From: JAAUUE01 sp943370025
GTDB taxonomy: Bacteria > Cyanobacteriota > Cyanobacteriia > Cyanobacteriales > JAAUUE01
NCBI GenBank assembly: GCA_943370025.1
Contig: CALRPI020000018.1
Location: 12,385 to 76,384, forward strand
DNA length: 64,000 nt
Direction of reading: 5' to 3'
Below are positions 51,890 through 60,908 of this stretch, one piece after another. Position 1 is the first letter of the stretch. Each line of letters begins with the position of its first letter. A program made the translations under genes and the position numbers. Under the pieces are notes generated by a model, which had not been told where the DNA came from, ran no database searches, and worked only from the letters and a program-made list of their open reading frames with translations.

Positions 51890-53011
51890 GTGAATAATCC
51901 TCCCACCCTTGCTCGAACTCCCTTCTTTGATTTAGCGATCGCCCAATCCGCCAAAATGACCTCCTTTGCTGGCTGGGAAATGCCCATTCAATTCACGGGT
52001 ATCACTGCTGAACACAATGCCGTCCGCCAACAGTGTGGGATTTTTGATGTTTCCCACATGGGGAAATTTCTCTTGTCTGGTCAGCAATTAATTTCTCACC
52101 TCCAACCCCTGATACCTAGCGATTTGCACTGCCTGCGATCGGGCGATGCTCAATATAGTGTGCTCCTCAATCCCCAAGGAGGGATTATTGATGACATTAT
52201 CTTTTACTACCAAGGGGAGACAGATCAGGGACAGCAGCAGGGAGTGATGATTGTGAATGCGGCAACTAAAACTAGGGATAAGGCTTGGTTATTAGGAAAT
52301 TTGGAGTCTTCCCTCGTGACGCTTCAGGATGTCTCTAGTTCCCAAATTCTTTTGGCTGTGCAGGGGGCAAAGGTGCTGGCATACCTACAACCCCTGTTAG
52401 ATGTGGATTTAAGCCAAATTAAACCTTTTGGGCATAGGACGATCAACCTAGGGGGAACTCCAGTTTTTCTGGCTCGTACAGGCTACACCGGGGAAGATGG
52501 GTTTGAGATTATGACCACCCCAGCGATCGGAATTCAACTATGGCAGGATTTAGTAGCATCGGGAGTTACCCCCTGTGGCTTGGGCTGTCGGGATACCCTG
52601 CGCTTAGAGGCGGCGATGTCTCTGTATGGTCAAGATATTGATGAAAAAACTACCCCTTTAGAGGCGGGTTTAGGATGGCTGGTGCATTGGGATAAGGGGG
52701 ATTTCTTGGGGCGATCGACCCTCGAACAGCAACGAGATAGCGGCAAACCCAAAATATTAGTCGGTCTGGAGATGATGAGCAGAAATATTGCCCGGCATGG
52801 TTACCCGGTGCTTGCCGAGGGGCAGGTGGTGGGAGTTGTCACCAGCGGCACCCTATCCCCCACCTTGGGCAAACCTGTTGCCCTAGCCTACGTGCCGCCA
52901 GCATTAGGAAAAATTGGTCAAGAGTTAGCTGTGGAGATTCGGGGAAAAACCTATCCAGCAACAGTGGTGAAGAAGCCATTTTATCGATCGCCCCACTCAC
53001 ACAGGAAATAA
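51890..53011 (+). CDS. gcvT: Aminomethyltransferase, glycine cleavage system T protein
   Basis: A 373-residue T protein that releases ammonia and transfers the one-carbon unit to tetrahydrofolate during photorespiratory glycine breakdown. Family blocks: TPFFDLAIAQSAKMTSFAGW, CGIFDVSHMGKF, LRSGDAQYSVLLNPQGGIID D, AVQGAKVLAYLQPLL, TGYTGEDGFEI (folate site), RDTLRLEAAMSLYGQDID and the C-terminal VTSGTLSPTLGKPVALAYV. The start is GTG at 51890 (VNNPPTLARTP). TCCTCC is directly adjacent but is the anti-sense of a ribosome-binding site, so initiation context is poor. Monocistronic; a MITE-like repeat follows. Confidence 0.96.
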   Translation: MNNPPTLARTPFFDLAIAQSAKMTSFAGWEMPIQFTGITAEHNAVRQQCGIFDVSHMGKFLLSGQQLISHLQPLIPSDLHCLRSGDAQYSVLLNPQGGIIDDIIFYYQGETDQGQQQGVMIVNAATKTRDKAWLLGNLESSLVTLQDVSSSQILLAVQGAKVLAYLQPLLDVDLSQIKPFGHRTINLGGTPVFLARTGYTGEDGFEIMTTPAIGIQLWQDLVASGVTPCGLGCRDTLRLEAAMSLYGQDIDEKTTPLEAGLGWLVHWDKGDFLGRSTLEQQRDSGKPKILVGLEMMSRNIARHGYPVLAEGQVVGVVTSGTLSPTLGKPVALAYVPPALGKIGQELAVEIRGKTYPATVVKKPFYRSPHSHRK

Positions 53012-53104
53012 AACTCAATCGGAACTTACGCATTTCTGGGTAACAGCTAGAATAGGACTTACACATTTAAGATCAAGAATTATCTATAGCGATCTTAATT
53101 AATT

Positions 53105-53209
53105 TACAGTGGTTTGAGAGTGGGTGGCTACAGCTACCCACTCTCAAACCCAACATTGATAGGACTTTCAATATTTGTAGCGTGTCTCATTTGAACGCAA
53201 AGTGCTGTA
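53105..53209 (+). repeat. 105-bp MITE-like repeat, copy C
   Basis: Same length and orientation as copy A (20232-20336), with ends TACAGTGG and GTGCTGTA. Internal hairpin GAGAGTGGGTGGCT/AGCTACCCACTCTC. Confidence 0.88.
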
Positions 53210-53224
53210 TGAGAACTGTAAATA

Positions 53225-53263
53225 GTTTAGAATGGTGCACCGATCGGGTGCGCCATTCTAAAC
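53225..53263. repeat. Perfect-stem palindrome
   Basis: GTTTAGAATGG(T)GCACC-GATC-GGTGCGCCATTCTAAAC; directly follows the MITE copy. Confidence 0.75.
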
Positions 53264-53283
53264 TCAAATTGGTTTTGCTATGG

Positions 53284-53341
53284 GAGTTTGGACGTTTTTG
53301 CGGGCTCCGACTACGCTCAGCCTGCGAAAACGTTCAAACTC
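53284..53341. repeat. GAGTTTGGACGTTTTTGCGGG inverted repeat
   Basis: Arms GAGTTTGGACGTTTTTGCGG and CTGCGAAAACGTTCAAACTC pair with few mismatches; the loop has CTCCGACTACGCTCAG, the GCTGAGCGAAGTCG core in reverse. Confidence 0.75.
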
Positions 53342-53410
53342 GTAAGTCCTTTAGAATGTTTAGAATATTAATAGATAGAAAAATTAGCCTAACCTGATTA
53401 GGCAAAAATC

Positions 53411-54409
53411 ATGAAAAAATTACTCCTTTTGGGTTCCCTGTGTCTGCTCTGTCCCGGTAGTCTAGTTTTCCCTTCCCTTGGGATGGCTCAGACTTCTCCC
53501 TTGCCACAGACTACTGAGCGGACTAACCAAATTGCAATCCCACCTACTGGTCAAGCAACGAATAATCAACCGATTACTCCGGTTACGAAGGTAGTCCTCC
53601 TTGCGGCAGGGACAGGAGACAAAAAACAACTCCGCTTCACTCCTGTTGTGAATAGTCGCCAAACTAGTACCCTAACCCTAAAAGTAGATGACAGAGGTTT
53701 GGGTGCGGCAATCCCGGCAACCAGATTGACTATGGAAATAGTAGTCACCCAGATTGACCCTAATGGAGATATTTCCTTTGATTTTACCTATAAAAATATA
53801 GATATTGTGGCAGAACCCGGTATTCCCCCAGTGGTAATTGATCCAATTCGCCGTTCCTTGGCTTCTTTAGTGGGTTTGAGTGGCTCTGTGGTGGTAGATA
53901 GCCGAGGACAAACTAAGAGTACTAATCTTCGATTGCCTCAGGAACTTGATAGCGCCACCCAACAGATCTTTGAGCAACTCTCTAGCTCCCTAGGACAACT
54001 CTATGCCCCTCTACCAGAAGAAGCTGTGGGCTTGGGGGCAAGGTGGCGCACCTCTCAGGAGCTAAATATTAATGGGATACAACTAACCCAAAGCGCTATT
54101 TATGAGTTGGTTAGCAATCAGAACAATATATTGCAGCTCAAGCTGCTGGTGGAGCAGGAAGCACAGTCCCAAGAAGTGAAACTACCTCCTAGTCCAGATA
54201 TTCCTGCTGGGTTTAGGGTTCAGTTACGATCGTTCAGTAATCAGGGTGAAGGAGAAATGACCCTCCAGTTAGGTCAGATGCTGCCCCAGCGATCAATCCT
54301 TTCTTCTCGCTCTAGCGTTGTGCTAAATTTAAAACCACCCGAAACTGAGCAGGGTGTACCTGTAAATCAGGAGTTGAATGTACAAATTATCCTAGATTCC
54401 CAACCTTAA
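53411..54409 (+). CDS. Exported protein of unknown function (DUF6263-like)
   Basis: 332 residues. A signal peptide (MKKLLLLGSLCLLCPGSLVF, cleavage near AMA/Q about residue 27) leads to a mostly beta-strand protein. Segments RLTMEIVVTQIDPNGDISFD, VVDSRGQTKSTNLRLP, PLPEEAVGLGARWRTSQELN and GEGEMTLQLGQMLPQRSILS show an alternating pattern of a lipid- or protein-binding beta structure, and LGARW recalls the DUF6263 family. No membrane segment beyond the signal. panB begins 2 bp after the stop, so the two share a transcript although no functional link is evident. ATG at 53411. Confidence 0.7.
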   Translation: MKKLLLLGSLCLLCPGSLVFPSLGMAQTSPLPQTTERTNQIAIPPTGQATNNQPITPVTKVVLLAAGTGDKKQLRFTPVVNSRQTSTLTLKVDDRGLGAAIPATRLTMEIVVTQIDPNGDISFDFTYKNIDIVAEPGIPPVVIDPIRRSLASLVGLSGSVVVDSRGQTKSTNLRLPQELDSATQQIFEQLSSSLGQLYAPLPEEAVGLGARWRTSQELNINGIQLTQSAIYELVSNQNNILQLKLLVEQEAQSQEVKLPPSPDIPAGFRVQLRSFSNQGEGEMTLQLGQMLPQRSILSSRSSVVLNLKPPETEQGVPVNQELNVQIILDSQP

Positions 54410-54411
54410 CT

Positions 54412-55188
54412 ATGGCATTTACTCCCAATCACCTCCTCCAATGGAAACAGCAACAACGCCCAATTGTCGTCTTGACAGCTTGGGATTGGGCGATCGCCGA
54501 AATTATTGATCAAGCCGGAGTAGACGTGGTGTTGGTGGGAGATTCTTTGGCGATGGTGGCACTGGGTTATCCGAATACTCTGCCCCTGACCCTAGAGGAA
54601 ACTCTCCACCATACCAAAGCCGTAGTTCGGGGGGTGAAAAAAGCTCTGGTGGTTGCGGATCTTCCTTTTTTGAGCTACCAAGAAAGCATTCCCCAAGCCA
54701 TTCACTCCGCCGGATTGCTCCTCAAGGAAGGCGGAGCAGCAGCGGTGAAACTGGAAGGTGGACATCCGGCGATGATCGAAACCGTGGCTAAATTAACGGC
54801 GATCGGCATCCCGGTCATGGGACATCTGGGCTTAACTCCCCAATCAGTTCACCAACTAGGCTATCGACAACAGGGTAAAACACTTGAAGCTCAGGAAAAG
54901 ATTTTGCAACAGGCGATCGCCCTCCAAGAGGCGGGGGCATTTTCCCTAGTTCTGGAGCATATTCCTAGCGAGTTGGCTTTACAAATTAGCCAGAAACTGC
55001 TGATCCCTACCATTGGCATCGGGGCGGGAAAGCATTGTGATGGACAGGTTCTAGTTACCGCCGACCTCTTGGGAATGACGGAGCGAATGCCCCCTTTTGC
55101 CAAAGCCTATGCCAACCTGAGACAGGTGATGACTCAAGCTTTCCAAGACTACTCCCAAGAAATCCGGCTGGGGAAATTTCCTGAATAA
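54412..55188 (+). CDS. panB: 3-methyl-2-oxobutanoate hydroxymethyltransferase
   Basis: A 258-residue enzyme of pantothenate (coenzyme A) synthesis that makes ketopantoate from alpha-ketoisovalerate and methylenetetrahydrofolate. Metal-binding and catalytic blocks: LTAWDWAIAEIIDQAGVDVV, VGDSLAMVALGYPNTLPLTL (conserved Asp in VGDS), VVADLPFLSY, AVKLEGG, MGHLGLTPQSVHQLGYRQQG, FSLVLEHIPSELA (catalytic Glu) and IGIGAGKHCDGQVLV. All look intact. It starts 2 bp after an exported-protein gene, so translation may be coupled to it. Confidence 0.96.
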   Translation: MAFTPNHLLQWKQQQRPIVVLTAWDWAIAEIIDQAGVDVVLVGDSLAMVALGYPNTLPLTLEETLHHTKAVVRGVKKALVVADLPFLSYQESIPQAIHSAGLLLKEGGAAAVKLEGGHPAMIETVAKLTAIGIPVMGHLGLTPQSVHQLGYRQQGKTLEAQEKILQQAIALQEAGAFSLVLEHIPSELALQISQKLLIPTIGIGAGKHCDGQVLVTADLLGMTERMPPFAKAYANLRQVMTQAFQDYSQEIRLGKFPE

Positions 55189-55246
55189 TATCATTTGCCT
55201 AATCACCCAAGAATATTAATTCTACTGAGAAATTCTACTTAAATTC

Positions 55247-55729
55247 ATGGCTAATACAATTCAAGATATCGTAGTTCAGAAGATCGATGGTTCTGACCAA
55301 CCCTTGGCTAATTATGCTGGGAAAGTTTTATTGATCGTTAACGTCGCTTCCTACTGTGGCTATACTCCCCAGTACCCCGGCTTAGAAAAATTACAACAGG
55401 ATTATAAAGATCAAGGATTACTAGTTTTGGGCTTCCCCTGCAATGACTTTGGGGCGCAGGAACCGGGCACTGAGCAGGAAATCAAGACCTTCTGCACCAC
55501 TAGCTATGGAGTCACCTTTGAGCTATTTGCCAAGGTTCATGCCAAAGGAGCAGACCAACATCCTCTCTATGCCAAATTAACAGCAGCACCCCAAGGGGCT
55601 GTGAGTTGGAACTTTGAGAAATTTTTAATTAGTAAAACTGGGGAAGTCGTCCGCCAATTTCGCAGCAGTGTCAAGCCCGATAACCCAGAGTTGATAGCAG
55701 CGATCGCCCAAGAATTAGCTAAACAATAA
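55247..55729 (+). CDS. Glutathione peroxidase family protein
   Basis: A 160-residue thiol-dependent peroxidase that reduces hydrogen or lipid peroxides. The catalytic residue is Cys37 in NVASYCGYTPQYPGLE (a cysteine, not selenocysteine). The signature GFPCNDFGAQEPGTEQEI contains the conserved Cys-Asn, with Asp in place of the usual Gln of GFPCNQFG, and the resolving cysteine lies in the following KTFC. WNFEKFLI near the C-terminus contains the conserved Trp. The protein is cytosolic. In cyanobacteria such enzymes often use NADPH- or thioredoxin-linked reduction. Monocistronic; ATG at 55247. Confidence 0.93.
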   Translation: MANTIQDIVVQKIDGSDQPLANYAGKVLLIVNVASYCGYTPQYPGLEKLQQDYKDQGLLVLGFPCNDFGAQEPGTEQEIKTFCTTSYGVTFELFAKVHAKGADQHPLYAKLTAAPQGAVSWNFEKFLISKTGEVVRQFRSSVKPDNPELIAAIAQELAKQ

Positions 55730-55787
55730 AGTCTGAGTTTGTGCCCTCTCCGGGGGTGCGAAATTAAACCTTCTAGCCACTTTATAA

Positions 55788-56447
55788 ATGACCTCTTATG
55801 ATCAGCTTATGATCAGTTTTAGCGGAGCCTCTGCCTACCTTGCAAGTAACCCCTATGCCCTACCTACTGCCCTAGGGCAACATTTTGTTCTAGTGATTTT
55901 GCCCTTAAGTATCAGCTTGGTGATAGCTTTGCCCTTGGGCTGGTGGACAGCCCAATCGCCCCTAATTGAGGGAATATTTATTAATAGCTTTAATGGTTTG
56001 CGGGTAATTCCCAGTATCGCCATTCTGTTTCTGGCAATTCCCTACCTAGGGTTAAGTTTTACCGCCGCTGCGATCGCCCTAATTATCTTGGCGATTCCCC
56101 CCATTTTAATTAATACAAATGTGGCGTTTCGATCAATCGATCCCCATCTCCAAGAAGCGGCGATCGGCATGGGCATGACCCCCCAACAGGTGCTTCGAGA
56201 AATAGAAATTCCCCTCGCCCTCCCCGTGATCATTGCCGGGATCAAAACCGCCACCGTAGAAGTTATTGCCAGTGCCACCCTTGCAGCTTTCATTGGCGCA
56301 GGAGGCTTAGGACGATTCATTGTCTTAGGTTTTTCTCTCTACGATAATTCCATCCTACTCCTCGGCGCTCTCCCCGTAGCCCTGTTAGCTCTAATTGCAG
56401 AGATTAGCTTAGGGATTCTCCAAAGAAAGCTAGAGCCACTCCACTAA
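55788..56447 (+). CDS. ABC transporter permease, osmoprotectant/glycine-betaine type
   Basis: A 219-residue inner-membrane permease of the OpuBB/YehY kind with about five or six membrane segments (FVLVILPLSISLVIALPLGW and VIPSIAILFLAIPYLGL among them). The conserved coupling loop is EAAIGMGMTPQQVLREIEIP, followed by ALPVIIAGIKTATVEVIASA. No ATPase or binding-protein gene is adjacent, so the partners must lie elsewhere or the gene is an orphan. The first 18 bp, which include the ATG at 55788, are identical to a non-coding stretch at 17256-17273; the ATG at 55809 (MISFSGASAYL) may therefore be the true start. Confidence 0.85.
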   Translation: MTSYDQLMISFSGASAYLASNPYALPTALGQHFVLVILPLSISLVIALPLGWWTAQSPLIEGIFINSFNGLRVIPSIAILFLAIPYLGLSFTAAAIALIILAIPPILINTNVAFRSIDPHLQEAAIGMGMTPQQVLREIEIPLALPVIIAGIKTATVEVIASATLAAFIGAGGLGRFIVLGFSLYDNSILLLGALPVALLALIAEISLGILQRKLEPLH

Positions 56448-56527
56448 AATTACGGCTGTCACCATGAGGAGAATTTTGTGAGACTCAAATTTAGTGAGCG
56501 ATAGCGATAAATGAAAACTGCGAGAGC

Positions 56528-57367
56528 TTAGCAAATCATCGGAATTATCATCCCTTCTTGAGCTAGGGAACTATTTGCAAACTCAGTTTTTACCGCCACC
56601 GCCAAACTATCTAATAGATCGTCATCGTATTCTGGATCGTAATTAGAAAGCACCAGAGCCTTGACCCCTGATACCTTAGCTAAATTTACTCTCTCTAACC
56701 ATAGAGACTCTAGAACTGTAAAGGAAGTCTCCTGCTTAGTTAGACGTGGAGCAGCCAAGATTAATAAATCGGCATCCTTAACTAATTCTCGGAAATCTTC
56801 ATGACCAACATATTTATCAGATGCGGTGGCGTAAACCACGCTACAACCTTGCCAAGTGATGCGATAGCCAAGGGAGCGTTGATCATAGTTAAGATAATTA
56901 GTCTTAATGACAACATCATCTAGAAATAACTGATTATCTGGGGTGATTTGATAAAATTCTAGTTTTGCTCCCATAACTTGGATCGGCACAGGAAAATTAG
57001 GGGGCAACATTTGATTGGATAATCTCTGTTGCATGGATTCTCCCTCAGAAGTAGGGGCTCCATAAAGATGAAAATGATTGATGGGAATAAAGGCGGGAAC
57101 AAAAAATGGAAACCCTTGGAGACGATCCCAATGACAGTTACTAAAAAATATGTGTGCTTCTACAGGCATTTGGCGCAGGAGATAATTTCCCAAAACCCTG
57201 AGACCACTGCCGCCGTCAAAAATTAGACGCTTAGTTCCTAAGCATATTTCTACACATGGCGTATTTCCACCATAGCGAACGGTGTCTTTGCCCGGTGTAG
57301 ATATGCCATCACGGACTCCCCAAAATTGGATAATAAAATCAGTGGTGGCGGTGGTGTTACTTGCCAT
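56528..57367 (-). CDS. Metallo-beta-lactamase-fold protein with a degenerate metal site
   Basis: A 279-residue protein related to a cyanobacterial metallo-beta-lactamase family. DGGSGLRVLGNYL is preserved, but the metal motif HxHxDH is changed: positions 77-82 read NCHWDR, with His to Asn and the last His to Arg. Later ligands also look altered (ALVLSNYDPEYDDDLL replaces an HHDPEHDDD-like block). The fold is otherwise complete, and the start MASNTTATTDFIIQFWGVRD matches relatives. It probably binds no catalytic zinc and may work as a regulator or binding protein. ATG at 57367. It is monocistronic and convergent with the permease gene upstream. Confidence 0.82.
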   Translation of the reverse strand: MASNTTATTDFIIQFWGVRDGISTPGKDTVRYGGNTPCVEICLGTKRLIFDGGSGLRVLGNYLLRQMPVEAHIFFSNCHWDRLQGFPFFVPAFIPINHFHLYGAPTSEGESMQQRLSNQMLPPNFPVPIQVMGAKLEFYQITPDNQLFLDDVVIKTNYLNYDQRSLGYRITWQGCSVVYATASDKYVGHEDFRELVKDADLLILAAPRLTKQETSFTVLESLWLERVNLAKVSGVKALVLSNYDPEYDDDLLDSLAVAVKTEFANSSLAQEGMIIPMIC

Positions 57368-57846
57368 AACCTCTTAAGTACTAGGTATCTTTGAGCTTGA
57401 ATATTGTAAACCTTAGATTATAGACCTTAGCCTGAGGACCCAAAGTTCGGGAAACCAATGGAATTTCTCTAAATGATACTACTGAAAATGAAAGTAAGCT
57501 GATCTGTTTTGATTGAGAATCTACTTTCACTAACGCATTGGCTAGTTGAGAAACTTTGAGTTAAGCCCATAAATGCCACCTTGGAGGTATTCAGTAGAAG
57601 TATGCAGTCTGCAACACCCATAGACTAGATTTACTAGAAAATACACTAAATTCAGGCAACTATAGCATTTTTATGATTATTTTGGTGGCATTTAGAGGTG
57701 ACGGATTATATTTTCCTCGAATAATAGTGACTATAATCTCTGCAAAGTCTGTCAATACCCCAATAATGAGTATCATCATAATCCCTAGTATAGTTGCCAG
57801 TTTGTGAGCTGGGTCACAGCTTAGCTAGTAAAAAATCTTCTCTAAG
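57368..57846. other. 479-bp intergenic region
   Basis: AT-rich; no gene, no recognisable RNA and no strong inverted repeat. Probably contains the promoter of the minus-strand gene ending at 56528 and the 3' end of ppa transcripts. Confidence 0.5.
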
Positions 57847-58359
57847 TTATTTGCCAGCAGCTTTGATGCACTTTTCTACTAGGGGCATAACTTGATCAAT
57901 ATCTTGCCAACCAAGGATTTTAGTTTCTTTTTTCTCTAGATTTTTGTAGGTGCGGAAAAATTCGGCAATTTCATCTAGACGGTGCTGGGGAATATCTTTT
58001 AGTGACCTTACTTGACTATATCGTGGATCTTTGTCTGGAACACAGAGAATCTTTTCATCCCGATCGCCACCATCGATCATTTCCAGCATTCCGATGGGAC
58101 GAGCCGCAATCACGCAGCCGGGGAAGGTTGGTTCATCCATGATTACCATGCCATCTAGAGGGTCTCCATCATCAGCAAGGGTGTTGGGTACAAAACCGTA
58201 GTCCCAAGGATATTGCACTGAGGCGAAGAGGACGCGATCGAGGGCAAAGGCATTCAAGTCTTTGTCAAATTCGTATTTATTTTTACTGCCGCCAGCAATT
58301 TCAATCAATACATTCAGCAGACCGGGTTTAGGCTGGGGGGGAATACGCGTTAAATCCAT
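57847..58359 (-). CDS. ppa: Inorganic pyrophosphatase
   Basis: A 170-residue family I soluble pyrophosphatase that hydrolyses PPi to two phosphates, pulling biosynthetic reactions forward. Active-site blocks: NVLIEIAGGSKNKYEFDKDL, YPWDYGFVPNTLADDGDPLD with the DxDPxD metal-binding acidic cluster (GDPLDGMVIMDE), IDGGDRDEKILCVPDKDPRY and FFRTYKNLEKKE. All known catalytic Asp/Lys/Tyr positions appear present. ATG at 58359 with GGAG at 58368-58371 region upstream on the minus strand (AAAGGAGTTTTT). Monocistronic. Confidence 0.96.
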   Translation of the reverse strand: MDLTRIPPQPKPGLLNVLIEIAGGSKNKYEFDKDLNAFALDRVLFASVQYPWDYGFVPNTLADDGDPLDGMVIMDEPTFPGCVIAARPIGMLEMIDGGDRDEKILCVPDKDPRYSQVRSLKDIPQHRLDEIAEFFRTYKNLEKKETKILGWQDIDQVMPLVEKCIKAAGK

Positions 58360-58519
58360 TAAAAACTCCTTTTTTATAGTGCCGAACTAATGCCGAACTA
58401 AATATTGGGGGCAAGATTTTTCCAATGGGTAAATCTTGGCTTTACTTAGAAGCTAAAAACATTAGCACTAACTTTTTTGTAGTCTACTACGAATGGGACT
58501 ATTGGGTGATGCTGAAACA

Positions 58520-58558
58520 AGCAATGATATTCCCTACGCAGCGGGGAATATCATTGCT
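58520..58558. repeat. Perfect inverted repeat
   Basis: AGCAATGATATTCCC / GGGGAATATCATTGCT, 15-bp stem with an 8-9-nt loop (TACGCAGC). Confidence 0.8.
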
Positions 58559-58618
58559 CTAAATATCATGAACTTTTTAGGGCTAACAACTCTAATAACT
58601 GTATCTAACAGCTATTGA

Positions 58619-58720
58619 ATAGGACTTGCGCGCTGCCAACGAATTATCGAGATTTGTGGGCGTTGTGACGGGCTGAGCATAGTCGAAGCCCGCCACAACG
58701 TCTAAATGAGTAAGTCCTAT
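58619..58720. repeat. MITE-like repeat with TAGGACTT ends
   Basis: About 102 bp. Left end ATAGGACTTGCGCGCTGCC, right end GAGTAAGTCCTAT (inverted), and a hairpin loop carrying GGGCTGAGCATAGTCGAAGCC. A second, truncated copy begins at 63932. The right end overlaps the stop codon of the membrane-protein gene (58717-58719). Confidence 0.85.
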
Positions 58721-60543
58721 TGCAGGAGGTAAGAAATGGGTGGTTCGTTGGGTTGGCGAACTAAGTAATTGTATATTGACTTTTTGGCAAAAGGTGGCAA
58801 GCCAGTGGCTGATTGCTCTTTTAGCTTAAAAATTTTGCCTCCCAAGACCAATGGCTCAGTTCTGCGGGTTAACTTGCCATGGCTAGTCTCTAGGAAAATC
58901 ACATTGGAGCTGTTCACACTTCTTCTGGGCACTCCTTCCACTATGCCAGACCATTCTTCTTCTGTGCTAGCTGTTTGCAGGAGATGATCTGGGGCGAGAA
59001 TTCTTGTTTGCCATTGCTTGGGTAAGCGATAAATGCGGGGTGGGTATTGCCACTGCTGAGGAAATTTATAGATAATTGGCAGGACTAGATAAAGAAAGTC
59101 AAGGGACTTAATTTGCCGAGAATCAGGAATGCCTGTTAGCTCCTTCCTCAGAAATAGTAAACTTCTACTATCCCTTAATCCTGTTGGCTCTACAAATATG
59201 ACAGTTTCATTGGTGATGTCGGGGATGAGGGCGATCGCTTCAGTCCAAAATGCCCGCTGATGCTGCCAACTCATTTTATAATCCTGCTGCACTGTCAGCC
59301 CAAACCCTGAGAGGAGAGTAAAATAGCCAGCTAGGCAGATAACTACTAAACGCTGCCTTCCATACCTCTTTCCCCAGCGAATGATCATTGAGCCGACGCT
59401 GGCAAATAGGATCGATGCGCCAAAAACAGCAGCGGCATGAACCCTAGTTCCCCTGCCACTTATAGAGACCCCGATAGTGGTGAGGGTGAAAGGATAGGCT
59501 AAAACTAACATGGCTAGCCCGATCGCAACTGGTCTGATTAGGTCACGAAAATCATCAGGAATTTTACTGAGCCACCAATGTTTTTGAGCAAATTCCCTGG
59601 TTTCCTGTTCTCCATCCCCGCAGAATAGGCTTGACATCTCACTAAGATTATATCGGTGTAACAACCAAGCCAAACCCCCGAAATAAGGGAGTAGTAGTCC
59701 CCAATACTCCTTAGGTAAGGTGATCAATGCTGTGATGGGGCGAACTAAAAACATCCCCATTGCTGTGATTGGACCAGTGATGGGATTGGTGAACAACAAT
59801 AAAGCGGCATAGGGATTAGGGTTGGTAATATAACCTTCGCCAGAAATGCGCCGCAGAATCACTATGACCACTACCATAATGCTCATAATGCAGGTATGTT
59901 GCAATATTTTCTTGATCGAATCATTGTTCCATTTATGTTGTAGAAATGGAGCAATTAAGAAAACAGGAAATATCGGTTCATAGCACATTAAACAGAGAAA
60001 AATAGTCCCATAGGCTATATATTTTTTCTGAGCAATATAGCAATGCATCGCAATGAGCAGAATAGTTAAAGATGGTTGAACTCCTAAAGAATGGGTGAGA
60101 AAAGGTTGTGTAGTATCAGCAGGGAATAGACAAAAAGCCAAAGCTCCTAAAATGGCAAATCCTTGAATCTGAAACAAACATCTTAATAAGATATAAAAGA
60201 GCAAAGAGTTAATAGTCAGGATGATGGATCCAAAACAATAGGCAATAGATAATCCGCCTAGTTTATAGGCAATAGATGACAAGCAAGAAACTAGAATGGA
60301 GTGCAACGGTCTACCTTGACTACTAGCTAAGTTTGTGAAGTTATAGATAACATAACTGCCTAATTCAGGAAAAGTCATGTCTATAGCTGGGGCAATTCTA
60401 TACCAATCATCTTCATAAAGCCCAAATTCTCTGTAGTCCCAGAAATGGGCTATCCAATTTGTAATAGCCAAAATAATTAATATTTGCAATATCTTTTTGT
60501 CTTTAAAAATGGAAGAAAAGGTATAATTTATATTGGTCAACAT
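58717..60543 (-). CDS. Polytopic membrane protein, glycosyltransferase-C-like
   Basis: A large hydrophobic protein with about 10-12 membrane segments spread over the first 450 residues. I take the ATG at 60541-60543 (MLTNINYTFSSIFKDK) as the start, giving 608 residues; a TTG 39 bp upstream is the alternative. An early acidic loop, FGLYEDDWYRIAPA, follows the first membrane segment and resembles the catalytic-loop acidic pair of GT-C glycosyltransferases, but I cannot prove that activity. The C-terminal about 120 residues are soluble. The stop codon (TAG, 58717-58719) lies at the edge of a MITE-like repeat, so the 3' end may have been changed by that insertion. Confidence 0.7.
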   Translation of the reverse strand: MLTNINYTFSSIFKDKKILQILIILAITNWIAHFWDYREFGLYEDDWYRIAPAIDMTFPELGSYVIYNFTNLASSQGRPLHSILVSCLSSIAYKLGGLSIAYCFGSIILTINSLLFYILLRCLFQIQGFAILGALAFCLFPADTTQPFLTHSLGVQPSLTILLIAMHCYIAQKKYIAYGTIFLCLMCYEPIFPVFLIAPFLQHKWNNDSIKKILQHTCIMSIMVVVIVILRRISGEGYITNPNPYAALLLFTNPITGPITAMGMFLVRPITALITLPKEYWGLLLPYFGGLAWLLHRYNLSEMSSLFCGDGEQETREFAQKHWWLSKIPDDFRDLIRPVAIGLAMLVLAYPFTLTTIGVSISGRGTRVHAAAVFGASILFASVGSMIIRWGKRYGRQRLVVICLAGYFTLLSGFGLTVQQDYKMSWQHQRAFWTEAIALIPDITNETVIFVEPTGLRDSRSLLFLRKELTGIPDSRQIKSLDFLYLVLPIIYKFPQQWQYPPRIYRLPKQWQTRILAPDHLLQTASTEEEWSGIVEGVPRRSVNSSNVIFLETSHGKLTRRTEPLVLGGKIFKLKEQSATGLPPFAKKSIYNYLVRQPNEPPISYLLQ

Positions 60544-60586
60544 TTCAATTATCACTCTAAACTTGTTACTTTTTATTGCCAATACG

Positions 60587-60621
60587 AAATCAAAGAAAGG
60601 GTGAAACCTTTTCTTTGATTT
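60587..60621. repeat. Inverted repeat AAATCAAAGAAA/TTTCTTTGATTT
   Basis: 12-bp perfect stem, 11-nt loop GGGTGAAACCT. Just upstream of the polytopic membrane-protein gene; possible leader or operator. Confidence 0.75.
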
Positions 60622-60683
60622 ACAATCTTTGCAGCGAGAGACTCAATGCTTTATGTATACAGTTCTTTGCGCTTTAAGAGAGC

Positions 60684-60734
60684 CAAAGTTTTTATTGAGA
60701 GCCTTGCTCCGCGCGGCTCTCAATAAAAACTTTG
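60684..60734. repeat. 20-bp perfect-stem hairpin
   Basis: CAAAGTTTTTATTGAGAGCC / GGCTCTCAATAAAAACTTTG with an 11-nt loop TTGCTCCGCGC. Confidence 0.85.
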
Positions 60735-60908
60735 TGCCCCATACACTTGAAAAGTGATATATTAAGTATTTGGTGAAATGGGATAAGAAGGTATTTACAA
60801 AGAATGATTCCTTACCCCTCATGGAGGCGAAAAATCATGTCTTTTAGAAACTTTATAGTTACTTTTTAGCTACCTTCTAAATGAACTCTAAATCAAATTT
60901 CTGATGGT

